Assembly: GCF_002196705.1 (NCBI RefSeq)
Contig: NZ_NADJ01000036.1
Span: 169,815 to 233,814 of the forward strand
DNA length: 64,000 bases
Source of the DNA: Desulfosporosinus sp. FKB
GTDB taxonomy: Bacteria; Bacillota; Desulfitobacteriia; Desulfitobacteriales; Desulfitobacteriaceae
Direction of reading: 5' to 3'
Part shown: positions 48,048 through 56,760 of the stretch, in pieces
How the letters are laid out: the number at the start of each line of letters is the position of its first letter
Numbering within the stretch: position 1 is the stretch's first letter
Position numbers and translations under genes: made by a program
The notes under the pieces: model-generated
Database searches by the model: none
The model's input: only the letters and a program-made list of their open reading frames with translations
Told to the model about the DNA's origin: nothing

Positions 48048-48782
48048 TTAAAACCAAATTCCTTTTTCTTTTATAAGGGGGGCTATTAATTTTTGACTAA
48101 TTTGAGTCGCAAAAGCTTGATCTATACCATTAAAAATTTTCACTAAATATGGAAAAGCCGTTGAGGTCTGCAGGAGAGCCGCAAAACTGCCGCTGAAGCC
48201 AACATTCAAAAGAGGAGAAATTAATCCCGCAAAAACGGCCAACCCTATGGTTGAGCTTAAAGCACCTATAAAAAGGCCTCCCCCTCGGTTGAGAGCGCTC
48301 CCCCAAATTCCTAATGGTTTCAATAAAATCGTCATACTTAGTTGAACTAAAAGTACAATGCCATAAAAGGCCAAAGCAAAGGCAAGAAGATTTAGCAGTC
48401 TGTCTGTTAACGTTTCTGCTAAACGCTGACTGACTTTTTCAATGGTTTGGGTCATTGGTTGACCTGAAATATTAGAAGAAAAAACGCTCTTCCACTCTTC
48501 CGGTAAAGAACCAAGAATATTTCCCAGTATTTGTTGTTCTAAAGATGAGGCTTTTGTCTGAACTAACGGAAGAATTGTTTTATAAACAATAGGCTCAAGC
48601 CATTGCCGAAGAGGAAAATATTGTTCTATCCAACGAAGAACAGCACTATATTCCCATGAAGCAACCAGAAAACCAATTACATAACTCAATAAATATATGA
48701 TACTGGTTAAGAGTCCTTTTCGATAACCAGATAGAGCACCGAACAATATAAATCCCAAGATCAGCACATCAATTAGATTCAT
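48048..48782 (-). CDS. CvpA-family membrane protein
   Basis: The 244-residue protein has the CvpA start NLIDVLILGFILFGALSGYRKGLLTSIIYLLSYVIGF and four predicted membrane helices. Some relatives are needed for bacteriocin export or envelope stress; the role here is unknown. It lies alone upstream of the aminopeptidase. Confidence 0.85.
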   Translation of the reverse strand: MNLIDVLILGFILFGALSGYRKGLLTSIIYLLSYVIGFLVASWEYSAVLRWIEQYFPLRQWLEPIVYKTILPLVQTKASSLEQQILGNILGSLPEEWKSVFSSNISGQPMTQTIEKVSQRLAETLTDRLLNLLAFALAFYGIVLLVQLSMTILLKPLGIWGSALNRGGGLFIGALSSTIGLAVFAGLISPLLNVGFSGSFAALLQTSTAFPYLVKIFNGIDQAFATQISQKLIAPLIKEKGIWF

Positions 48783-48889
48783 ACAGTCCCCCCTTTGTTC
48801 ACTAATTCCAGTTCCCTGAGTTACCTATTCTCTTCTCCAATCCAAAAATCCTTCTCTTTGTTTTCTTACAAAAGGGACCCCACAATGGC

Positions 48890-48913
48890 TAAAAAGACAG
48901 CTTTTCGCTGTCT
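48890..48913 (-). terminator. Terminator of tRNA-Sec
   Basis: On the minus strand GACAGC-GAAAA-GCTGTC followed by TTTTTAG, about 120 bases after the tRNA. The rest of 48783-49033 shows no gene. Confidence 0.85.
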
Positions 48914-49033
48914 CATCTCTACGGATATCCATAGTTTGGCATTCTATTCTTAACTACTTAACCATACGTAATTACTATTTATACAGAAACATAAACGGTA
49001 AATTTAAAACCCATATTAGTGTTTATTAAATTT

Positions 49034-49131
49034 TGGCGGGGATGCGTGCGAATCGAACACACCTCGGAACGTTCTGCGTCCCGACACGCGGATTTGAAGT
49101 CCGGGAGCAGCACCAGCCACCATCCATCCCC
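49034..49131 (-). tRNA. selC: Selenocysteine tRNA (TCA)
   Basis: A long tRNA of about 98 bases: anticodon loop CTTCAAA gives TCA, a long variable arm (TCGGGACGCAGAACGTTCCGA) follows, T-loop TTCGATT, and the 3' end is CATCCCC-G-CCA with G73 as in bacterial tRNA-Sec. The 5' end may be one base further out. selB lies 1.1 kb upstream on the same strand. It inserts Sec at UGA with SelB and a SECIS hairpin. Confidence 0.95.
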
Positions 49132-49246
49132 CTTCAACGTCAGTAATTTTAACACATTCTTTTCAAATATGGAAGTGTGTCATCGAGAATCATATGAAAT
49201 GAGCTTATATATAACTTCAATTAGATTAATGCCTAAGTTAATGAGC

Positions 49247-49290
49247 CAAAAATAAAAGTGGACGCAACAAAATATCTTGTTAACGTCCAT
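49247..49290 (-). terminator. Terminator of the CBS-ACT gene
   Basis: On the minus strand GGACG-TTAACAAGATATTTTGTTG-CGTCC (with an internal AACAAGATATTTTGTT stem), followed by ACTTTTATTTTT. Confidence 0.85.
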
Positions 49291-49326
49291 TTAAGTCAGA
49301 CTGTTCATCTTATATCAGTAATTGAC

Positions 49327-49950
49327 TCAGCGAATATTATAGCCTTTTTCCTCTAATGACGTTTTAACCTCAGTTAGCTGCTCTCCTTGAAGGTGAGCTA
49401 ATAACTGAAATTTATTTTCTCGCAAATGATAAAAGGCGAGGCTGGAAACATTAGTATCATATTGCTTAAACGTCGATGCGATGTCCAGCAAAACACCTTT
49501 TTCATCTTTCCGTTCGATAACAAAACGTTCTCCGGGGCTGCGCGATCCCATAATATCCAAGAATGCATCTAATATATCATAGCCCGTAATAATTCCTACC
49601 AGCTTCTCGTTTTCTACAACCGGCAGACCTCCAATTTTATGTTCTCTCATGAGCAATGCCGCATCTTCAATACCCATATTGGGATGACAGGTAATGACCT
49701 TTTTAACCGCAATTTCTCGAATTGTCGTTTTGGCAACCAGATAATTGAGCTCAAAGATGCTAAGTGTTGTCGCCGGAGAAGGTGATACTTCCCTAAGATC
49801 TCCATCAGTCACAAGTCCAATCAGCTTTTCCTTTTCTACTACAGGCAGTCGGTCAATTTTTTTATCACGCATAAGGGCCATAGCATCAGCAATTGACTCA
49901 TTGGGCGAGATCGTGAATACTTGGGTGGTCATAAATTGGCGAACATACAT
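49327..49950 (-). CDS. CBS-pair plus ACT domain protein (AcuB-like)
   Basis: The 207-residue protein has two CBS motifs (about 8-60 and 80-135, with DRLPVVEKEKLIGLVTDGDL and GGLPVVENEKLVGIITGYDIL) and a C-terminal ACT-like domain (about 142-207). CBS pairs bind adenosyl ligands and ACT domains bind amino acids, so a regulatory role is expected. It resembles AcuB of Bacillus. It lies between tRNA-Sec and selB. Confidence 0.85.
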   Translation of the reverse strand: MYVRQFMTTQVFTISPNESIADAMALMRDKKIDRLPVVEKEKLIGLVTDGDLREVSPSPATTLSIFELNYLVAKTTIREIAVKKVITCHPNMGIEDAALLMREHKIGGLPVVENEKLVGIITGYDILDAFLDIMGSRSPGERFVIERKDEKGVLLDIASTFKQYDTNVSSLAFYHLRENKFQLLAHLQGEQLTEVKTSLEEKGYNIR

Positions 49951-50208
49951 GTTTCCTTACCCCTTTCTAGTTAAAAATACTTTAAATAAAAACTAGGTTA
50001 ACTAGTATAAGGAATATGCCCAAAAGAACAATCTTATCTGTTTCAAGAACATATAGGCGATTGATTGAAAAAGATCATGGTATAACATAAGAATAATCTC
50101 TACACAACAACGATACGACAGAGATTAAATTAATTAACCTGCTGTACATAATTATTTTATAATCCTTGCACTATTGTGTCAATTATTTAATTTTGCTTAA
50201 CAATAATC

Positions 50209-52104
50209 TTAATAAAGTATCCTTTTATCACCGTTTCGCTTAGTAACCTTTTGCTGATCGAAATATTCGAGCAGTGGAACGGCATATTTTCTTGAGATTC
50301 CCAGCAATTCTCTAACCTCTGACACAGCAATTACAACATGATTCTTCAGGAACTCTGTTAACATTTTTTGAGCCGCCTCAATTTCCTTTTGAGGATAATA
50401 TAATTGATCAATATGAATCCACTCACCTATCTCACATAGATATTGAGCATATTCCGCAGCCTCATTCTTTAAAATACCTACATCTTCTGCCCCAGCTTGT
50501 AAATCCGGCGGCATCAGTTTAAATGATTCCCATTTACTTCTTAATTCCTGAAGCCGTTTGGTTATTAACGGAGGCATGCTAACTTCTTCAATTGTTTGAA
50601 CCTTACTTCCCTTTAGGTAATATGCATTATGTTTTACACCTTGTTCAAGTACTGTCTGCCAGCGACGGTTTGTCCATTGTATGCCGAGACGAGTCTTTAA
50701 TTCCCCTCGGCTAATTCCAAGTCGTAAGGGATTTTGCTTCACATAGTTCATCACAACCTCAATTAACTTTCGGCGCCAATTACTTGCTGCTTCAGTCCCC
50801 CATAATAGTTTAGTATCATCTTCCATAAACAATTCTGCTCTATTATTGGTTTCCAGAGCGGTTATGCGTTTTTCTAATTCCTCGTTGCTAATCTGTAAGC
50901 GAGTTAACAGCTCCTCAAAACTTCTTGGCTCATTGATTTCTTTTTCTAATAACTCTAAAGGATCTCCTAAATCTTTTATTCTCATTTGATCCAATACATT
51001 TTCTTTAAACCGCTTCTTCTTATAATCGGCTACTCCTAAAACTTTACCTCCGCCAATAGTATGGGTCGGGGAATAAAATCTTAGAACAAATCGGTCCCCT
51101 GAAGCCGCTAATACTGGTTCTTCCAAAAGAATTTGAGCAAACCCATTTTGACCTGGAGGGAGTTCCTCATGATTCAGCAAATGAATTCTGCCTAGTATTT
51201 CAGTTGTGCCCAAATGAAAACGGACTCTCTGTCTTTGGGTAATCGGTTTAACAGAAGACGAGAGATTATGCAGGGATAGATCAAGAATATTGCCAACTTG
51301 AAATACCTTTGGGGAAACTAACACTGATCCCCGCTCAACCTCGGCGACTTCAACTCCTGCAAGATTAACCGCTGCTCGTTGCCCGGCGCCGGCATCTTTA
51401 ACCTTTTGATTATGTACTTGAATTGAACGAACTTTTGCTGCGATCTCTCCTGGTTCAATTAAAAGTTCTTGCCCTAGCCTTATGGTGCCGCTCTGTAATG
51501 TCCCAGTAACTACTGTACCAAATCCCTGAATACTAAACACCCGGTCAATCGGCATTCGTATGGGTCCTGAAGAGTTTTTGCTCTCCACTTCTGAGAGCAA
51601 TAAGTCGATCTCCTTTTGTAATAAATCTATTCCTAAACCTTTTACTGCAGAAACCCGACATATGGGAGCATTAGAGAAAACGGTATCTTTAAGCTTTTCA
51701 CGAATATCTTCTTCCATAAGTTCGAGCCATTCCTCATCAACGAGATCAACTTTATTTATAACCACTATTCCGCGAGGTATTTCAAGCAATGTCAAAATAT
51801 CCAAATGCTCTTTTGTTTGAGGCATTATCCCCTCATCAGCCGCTATCACTAACAAGACGACATCCATACCGCTTGCTCCGGCTAACATTTGACGGATAAA
51901 TTTCTCATGTCCAGGAACATCTACTATTCCTACCTTCCGTCCGCTTGGAAGTATCATATGCGCAAAACCAAGCTCAATCGAAATCCCTCGCTGCTTTTCT
52001 TCTCTCAACCGATCCGTTTCAATACCTGAAAGAGCACGTATCAACTCTGTCTTTCCGTGGTCAACATGTCCTGCCGTTCCGACTAAATAATGTCTCTCAA
52101 CCAT
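50209..52104 (-). CDS. selB: Selenocysteine-specific elongation factor SelB
   Basis: SelB delivers Sec-tRNA to UGA codons. The 631-residue protein has EF-Tu-like GTPase motifs (GTAGHVDHGKTELI, DVPGHEKF, NKVDL). Beta-barrel domains follow, then four C-terminal winged-helix domains that bind the SECIS stem, ending DQQKVTKRNGDKRILY. With selC nearby, the organism makes selenoproteins; selA and selD are not in the window. Confidence 0.96.
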   Translation of the reverse strand: MVERHYLVGTAGHVDHGKTELIRALSGIETDRLREEKQRGISIELGFAHMILPSGRKVGIVDVPGHEKFIRQMLAGASGMDVVLLVIAADEGIMPQTKEHLDILTLLEIPRGIVVINKVDLVDEEWLELMEEDIREKLKDTVFSNAPICRVSAVKGLGIDLLQKEIDLLLSEVESKNSSGPIRMPIDRVFSIQGFGTVVTGTLQSGTIRLGQELLIEPGEIAAKVRSIQVHNQKVKDAGAGQRAAVNLAGVEVAEVERGSVLVSPKVFQVGNILDLSLHNLSSSVKPITQRQRVRFHLGTTEILGRIHLLNHEELPPGQNGFAQILLEEPVLAASGDRFVLRFYSPTHTIGGGKVLGVADYKKKRFKENVLDQMRIKDLGDPLELLEKEINEPRSFEELLTRLQISNEELEKRITALETNNRAELFMEDDTKLLWGTEAASNWRRKLIEVVMNYVKQNPLRLGISRGELKTRLGIQWTNRRWQTVLEQGVKHNAYYLKGSKVQTIEEVSMPPLITKRLQELRSKWESFKLMPPDLQAGAEDVGILKNEAAEYAQYLCEIGEWIHIDQLYYPQKEIEAAQKMLTEFLKNHVVIAVSEVRELLGISRKYAVPLLEYFDQQKVTKRNGDKRILY

Positions 52105-52134
52105 TACTGTTCCCCTTATAGTTTATTTTTTATA

Positions 52135-53169
52135 TTACCTCTTAGTCCTCCATAAATACAAAATAGCAGGCATAAACACCAATCCCAAGTAACCAAATAA
52201 TGGGTATACAAACTGAACTATCTGAGAGAATTTCACGCCCGCTATAGGCAGAAGAAGAAGCAATAATATCATTGTTGTCCGGTTATAATCTAATTCCCCT
52301 ATCTCTACAACTCGGGTAACCAGACTAAATCCATTCCCTATGGCGGCTGTGATCATGGCTAACCAAAGTACGACAACGTAAAAGAATGCCGGCCAATCGC
52401 CTAGTTTTCCTGCAACTGCAACCATTGGTATTTCCAGTCCCAGCACCTCTGGAAATCTAAGCAATGCTGCACCGATTATAAAAGCAAATATTCCTAAAGC
52501 TACTCCACCGAGGATTGCCCCTAATCTTGCCCCTCTCCTTTGTACGTCCTTTCCCAGCGAGGCGAATACTACCATAGCTAATGTTAAGTTGAACGAAACA
52601 TAAAGAACTGCAGAAAAGATCCAATTGTTTACGATTGGATTTGCTAAAACAACGATTCCCTCGCCATCCCCCGGTTTGGCTATGAAGACAGCTAATGCTG
52701 CAATACCCAGACAAAAAGCAAACTTTAAGGGAATTAATACGGTATTGATCCATAATACTCCTTCTCCGCGAAACCATAATGCTAGAGCAATAACAGAATC
52801 CGTAAGAATAATCCCATACCATCTTGAGAAACCAAAGTATTCATAGAATAATGCTCCGCTGCCGGATATCATTGCCATCATTCCTACGAATAATAGAACG
52901 CTTACAAGTCCATCTGCCCATTTTCCCCATCTTGTATTTAATAAATGGTCAAAGAACATCGGATATGACGAAACTTTCCAACGTTCTTGAAGATCAATCA
53001 TACACCACCCTAATAGTGAAAACAAAAAAGTACTTATAACGATGCCTGCAAGTCCCCATACGCCAAAGCGGGCAAAAAACTGTTGAATTTCTTGACCCGA
53101 TGCAAAACCTGCTCCCATAACAGCGCCTACATATGTGGCTGCCACTTGAAACGTCGTTTTCCATTTCAT
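52135..53169 (-). CDS. YkvI-family membrane transporter
   Basis: The 344-residue protein has about ten membrane helices and starts with VAATYVGAVMGAGFASGQEIQQFF, the broken first helix of a LeuT-type fold typical of COG3949 (YkvI). The substrate is unknown. It ends 30 bases upstream of selB, in the same direction, so co-transcription is possible. Confidence 0.85.
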   Translation of the reverse strand: MKWKTTFQVAATYVGAVMGAGFASGQEIQQFFARFGVWGLAGIVISTFLFSLLGWCMIDLQERWKVSSYPMFFDHLLNTRWGKWADGLVSVLLFVGMMAMISGSGALFYEYFGFSRWYGIILTDSVIALALWFRGEGVLWINTVLIPLKFAFCLGIAALAVFIAKPGDGEGIVVLANPIVNNWIFSAVLYVSFNLTLAMVVFASLGKDVQRRGARLGAILGGVALGIFAFIIGAALLRFPEVLGLEIPMVAVAGKLGDWPAFFYVVVLWLAMITAAIGNGFSLVTRVVEIGELDYNRTTMILLLLLLPIAGVKFSQIVQFVYPLFGYLGLVFMPAILYLWRTKR

Positions 53170-53284
53170 GCACTTTCCTCCTCGCCATCATACTTATGGT
53201 CTGAAGAGGGCTAACATGCATAAATGGTTTGTCCTTTGGAAAATATAATAGATGAATAGCCATTTAGAAATAGGAGGGTAGTTT

Positions 53285-53854
53285 GTGAGTTTCTTTTCAT
53301 TAATCCATGAACCACAAAAAATTAAAGCCCATGTTGATGACAATTTTGCTAAGGCAAAACTGGAAACAAGGCTTTCGGAGTTATTTGTCTCGGCAAATCA
53401 ACGTCAGCCAATTATTTTTTGCATTGGAACTGACCGTTCTACAGGTGATGCTCTCGGTCCGCTGATTGGAACTCAGCTTTCCCGTTTAAAGCTCCCTCAG
53501 CTTCATGTTTACGGCACTCTTGATGAGCCTGTCCATGCAACTAACCTCCAAAATGCTCTCCAATTAATCCGGGAATCATACCATGAGCCTTTTATCATCG
53601 CTGTCGATGCTTGTCTTGGGCGCCTGGATTCAATTGGCTGCATTACTCTTGCGGACGGGCCTTTAAAACCAGGGGCTGGTGTTCATAAAAAGCTGCCTGA
53701 AGTTGGGGAAGCTCATATGACCGGTATTGTTAATGTCGGAGGATTTATGGAATTCATCGTTTTACAAAATACTCGCCTTAACTTAGTTTGGAAAATGTCT
53801 GAGAACATTAGCTCTCTTATTGCTCGCTCTTATTTAAAAACCTATTATCATTGA
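53285..53854 (+). CDS. yyaC: Spore protease-like protein YyaC
   Basis: The 189-residue protein has the GPR/HycI-like fold: IIFCIGTDRSTGDALGPLIG, VHATNLQNAL, FIIAVDACLGR and a C-terminal TGIVNVGGFMEFIVLQNTRL. Relatives are conserved in spore formers near parAB and are named YyaC. A peptidase role is inferred only from distant similarity to the germination protease. The start is GTG with AGGAGGG upstream. It is a lone plus-strand gene. Confidence 0.9.
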   Translation: MSFFSLIHEPQKIKAHVDDNFAKAKLETRLSELFVSANQRQPIIFCIGTDRSTGDALGPLIGTQLSRLKLPQLHVYGTLDEPVHATNLQNALQLIRESYHEPFIIAVDACLGRLDSIGCITLADGPLKPGAGVHKKLPEVGEAHMTGIVNVGGFMEFIVLQNTRLNLVWKMSENISSLIARSYLKTYYH

Positions 53855-53855
53855 A

Positions 53856-54359
53856 TTAGATTTTAGGTCCGTTCATTGCTTTAGAAATTACTTCTTTTTC
53901 TTCATTCGCTAATGTATAAGTAGATTCTCCACCGCTGACAGGTTTAGCATATACTCTTGAATCTTCCCGACTATGAATCGAATTTAAAACAATTCCATCG
54001 CCGTCTTGATTTAATAATGCTAAGGCAAAGCTCAAATCACTTCCTACATTTTCAAATGCTCGATACCGAACTATCGCTGCTCGATCAACACTTGCTTTCA
54101 ATTTTAACTCAATTGGATCTAGCCGCTTCCCGCATTGTTCTAACTTTGCCTCATGATCACCTAATTTATTCTTGAACTCATGAAGTATATTTTCTAAATC
54201 TCCTCCCGACATGAAAGTTTTCAATGTTAAGTATGCCTCTTCGAATCGTTTCATACGTCTAAATAATATAATGTTAATAACATAGGCAATAATGACTAGG
54301 ACACCCAATACTCCAATTCCCCACCAGATAGCAGGTAATGTTCCTGATAATAATGTCAA
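53856..54359 (-). CDS. DUF4446 family protein
   Basis: The 167-residue protein has one N-terminal membrane segment (about 10-32), a coiled region, and the DUF4446 core VRYRAFENVGSDLSFALALLNQDGDGIVLNSIHSRE. It occurs beside spo0J/soj in Firmicutes. Function is unknown. Its stop is two bases from the stop of yyaC on the other strand. Confidence 0.88.
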   Translation of the reverse strand: MTLLSGTLPAIWWGIGVLGVLVIIAYVINIILFRRMKRFEEAYLTLKTFMSGGDLENILHEFKNKLGDHEAKLEQCGKRLDPIELKLKASVDRAAIVRYRAFENVGSDLSFALALLNQDGDGIVLNSIHSREDSRVYAKPVSGGESTYTLANEEKEVISKAMNGPKI

Positions 54360-54387
54360 GGGAAATTTCCTCCTTTATTTCAAACCG

Positions 54388-55089
54388 TTAGATACCCAGA
54401 TGTAGTTTCGTGAACAAAAGGGTTATCGGAATCGCAATAAAAATGCCTGGTAATAGATTACCCACTTTTACTTCTTTTATTTCTAAGATATTAAAACCGA
54501 TACCAACAATTAATAATCCTCCGACAGCACCCATTTCTGACACAACTTGACCCGATAATATCCCCTGCAGCAGTCCCGCTCCTAAGGTAATTGCCCCTTG
54601 ATAAATGAACACTGGAATTGCAGACACTAAAACGCCAAGTCCCATTGAAGAAGCAAATACAACGGCGGAAATTCCGTCCAGCATTGCCTTAGCAAAAAGA
54701 ATGTTATGGTTACCCTTTAGACCGCTTTCCAGAGAACCCATAATTGCCATTGCACCAACGCAATAAATTAAGCTTGCTGTAACAAACGCCTTAGTAAAAC
54801 CAGATTTTTCACCTTCTCGAGCAAGTTTGCTTTCCAACCAGCGCCCAAAATTTTCTAAGCGGAGTTCTATATCTATCCATTCGCCTATTATTCCGCCCAC
54901 TACAAGACTCGCAATAACAACCAGCGTGTTTTTTGTTTGTAAAGCCATCGTTATGCCGATGAGTAAAACTACAAGTCCAATTCCTTGAATTACCGTAGTT
55001 TTCATCTTTTCCGACAGAGCTTGTCCAAAGAATAGACCTATGAGGCCGCCAAAGATAATTGCCATAGCGTTTACTATTGTACCTAACAA
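54388..55089 (-). CDS. DUF554 integral membrane protein
   Basis: The 233-residue protein has about seven membrane helices and the DUF554 landmarks NAMAIIFGGLIGLFFG, VGGIIGEWIDIE and FAKAMLDGISAVVFASSMGLGV. A transport role has been suggested but no substrate is known. It precedes DUF4446 by about 30 bases in the origin region. Confidence 0.9.
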   Translation of the reverse strand: MLGTIVNAMAIIFGGLIGLFFGQALSEKMKTTVIQGIGLVVLLIGITMALQTKNTLVVIASLVVGGIIGEWIDIELRLENFGRWLESKLAREGEKSGFTKAFVTASLIYCVGAMAIMGSLESGLKGNHNILFAKAMLDGISAVVFASSMGLGVLVSAIPVFIYQGAITLGAGLLQGILSGQVVSEMGAVGGLLIVGIGFNILEIKEVKVGNLLPGIFIAIPITLLFTKLHLGI

Positions 55090-55140
55090 CTTAAGTTTAC
55101 CACCTTCCGTAACACGTAACTAAATCCAATCTTTGATTAT

Positions 55141-55156
55141 TGTTCCACGTGGAACA
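55141..55156. promoter_or_regulatory. parS site 1
   Basis: TGTTCCACGTGGAACA, a perfect 16-bp palindrome matching the ParB/Spo0J centromere consensus. Confidence 0.95.
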
Positions 55157-55177
55157 TCCAGCGAACTTTAATAACTC

Positions 55178-55193
55178 TGTTCCACGTGGAACA
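55178..55193. promoter_or_regulatory. parS site 2
   Basis: An identical TGTTCCACGTGGAACA, 37 bases from site 1. Confidence 0.95.
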
Positions 55194-55219
55194 ATCGAAT
55201 GACTTTTAATATCATACTC

Positions 55220-55700
55220 CAATATGAGGGGTCAAGGAAAGGTGGTTTTTACTCACCATTAATGCATATATCATGGAATAGCGAGAAAGGTTACAATTAC
55301 TTAGGAAATGGCCTGGATAATTTTTAATGCAGTATTCGAGCAAGATATTCATGAAGAAACCAGATGATCCAGGAATGATCCAAAGTATATCAAGGGTAAC
55401 TATGAGCGTTGATAATAAGTCAGATAAGGTATTTTGAAGAATAATGAAAACTGAAATGTAGTATCTCAATAAATTCAATGCATAAAGAGCTGAAAATAGT
55501 AATAATTGTAGAGCACATAAATTATTATAAGAGCCATCGGTATGAGAAGAGATTAGACTGGATGACACGATTGGAATATCAGCAATTCCTTCTAAGTTCA
55601 GGAGTGAGAACTTTACCCACATATTGGGGCCATTTCTGCACCTGCGTTGATCAGGGCAATCTAAATATCCTATCAGACAGTAAATAGGCGTCTGACGGGT
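55220..55700. other. Gene-free spacer between parS sites
   Basis: About 480 bases between parS 2 and parS 3 with no gene I can support. Frames are open on both strands but lack ribosome sites and recognisable domains. A plus-strand frame near 55550-55620 (RLEYQQFLLSSG ... PTYW) faintly recalls a formylglycine-generating-enzyme segment and may be a gene remnant; this is weak. Confidence 0.4.
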
Positions 55701-55703
55701 TAA

Positions 55704-55719
55704 TGTTCCACGTGGAACA
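55704..55719. promoter_or_regulatory. parS site 3
   Basis: A third identical TGTTCCACGTGGAACA, next to the palindromic module downstream of spo0J. Confidence 0.95.
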
Positions 55720-55724
55720 TTACA

Positions 55725-55905
55725 ATAATTTTTCCAGTCGGCCCCATTTCCACAAGTAGTCAAGGTTCCCGTACCTTGTTTCGCCAAAGGCATAGTCCAC
55801 CCTTCAACACGATAGCATATGTTATGGGCTAGACGCCTTCGGCGAAAGGGTCCACAGGACACTTTCGCCATCGAAGCCCTGAAGCTCAGCTTTAACTGGG
55901 CGAGT
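55725..55905 (-). mobile_element. Long IS200/IS605 3'-end-like module, copy 6
   Basis: Read on the minus strand from the spo0J stop: GAACTCGCCCAGTTAAAGCTGAGC, then GGCGAAAGTG ... CCCTTTCGCC (a long stem), GAAGGCGTCTAGCC, CTTTGGCGAAACAAGGTACGGG, AACCTTGACTACTTGTGG. Its start matches copy 1 and its GGTACGGGAACC matches copy 5, so the shorter copies look like its ends. It resembles the structured 3' region of tnpB-type elements without tnpB. That link is from family memory. Confidence 0.5.
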
Positions 55906-56760
55906 TCACTCAACTTGAATATTCCAGATATCTAATAGTCTGTTTAACTCTTCTTCCGAGAAATATTGAATTTCAATTTTTCCGCGTTTTAAATTACCTT
56001 TTAATTGTACTTTAGTCTGGAAATTGGCGCGAAGTCGATCTTCAACATGTAGAAGAGCATCAGGTTGGCTATTAATTCTGGGAGTTGCTTTAATCTTATC
56101 TGTGGTTTTTTGCAGACGGTCAATGAGTTCCTCAGTTTCACGAACGGATAATTGCTCTCTAACAGCTTTTTCGGCAGCAATAACTTGTAATGACGTATCT
56201 TTAACTCCTAATAAAACTTTTGCATGCCCTAATGACAGTTTTTCAGTTTTTAACAACTCTAGAATTACATCTGGTAATTGAATAATTCGTAATAAGTTAG
56301 CGATGGTCGTTCTGGCTTTACCGACCTTCTGGGCAACTTGGTCTTGAGTCAGGCCATATTCCTGAATAAGCCGATGATAAGCCATTCCTTCTTCATAAGG
56401 AGATAGGTTAGCCCTTTGAATGTTTTCAACAATTGCTCTCTCAGCCATTTCCTGATCACTACATAACTGAACGATACAGTTAATCTTTGTAATTCCTGCA
56501 ATTTTTGCAGCTCTTAGTCGTCTCTCTCCAGCAATGATTATATAACGCTCACCAACAGGCCGCACTAAAATAGGTTGAAGTAGTCCATGTTCACGAATTG
56601 ATTCTGCTAACTCCTTAAGCGCATTCTCTTCAAATTCTCGTCGCGGTTGATCGGGATTTGGCTCAATTTCAGAAATAAGGATTTCCTTAATTACTGGGTT
56701 TTCGTCCATCTCGTCCGATAGAAGTGCTTGAAGGCCGCGTCCTAATCCCTTTTTAGACAC
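55906..56760 (-). CDS. spo0J: Chromosome-partitioning protein ParB (Spo0J)
   Basis: ParB binds parS, uses CTP and spreads as a clamp. The 284-residue protein has an N-terminal Soj-binding start KKGLGRGLQALL, the CTP motifs (NPDQPRREFEE, IIAGERRLRAAK), the helix-turn-helix TQDQVAQKVGKARTTIANLLRI and a C-terminal dimerisation domain. It overlaps soj by eight bases, and three parS sites lie within 0.8 kb downstream. Confidence 0.97.
   Translation of the reverse strand: MSKKGLGRGLQALLSDEMDENPVIKEILISEIEPNPDQPRREFEENALKELAESIREHGLLQPILVRPVGERYIIIAGERRLRAAKIAGITKINCIVQLCSDQEMAERAIVENIQRANLSPYEEGMAYHRLIQEYGLTQDQVAQKVGKARTTIANLLRIIQLPDVILELLKTEKLSLGHAKVLLGVKDTSLQVIAAEKAVREQLSVRETEELIDRLQKTTDKIKATPRINSQPDALLHVEDRLRANFQTKVQLKGNLKRGKIEIQYFSEEELNRLLDIWNIQVE

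Noticed and set aside
55212..55913. A 233-codon minus-strand frame overlapping the start of the parS/spo0J gap
   Set aside because: It runs through the palindromic module and a parS site, overlaps the spo0J stop, has no ribosome site and shows no domain. The first 60 codons are the structured module read as protein.
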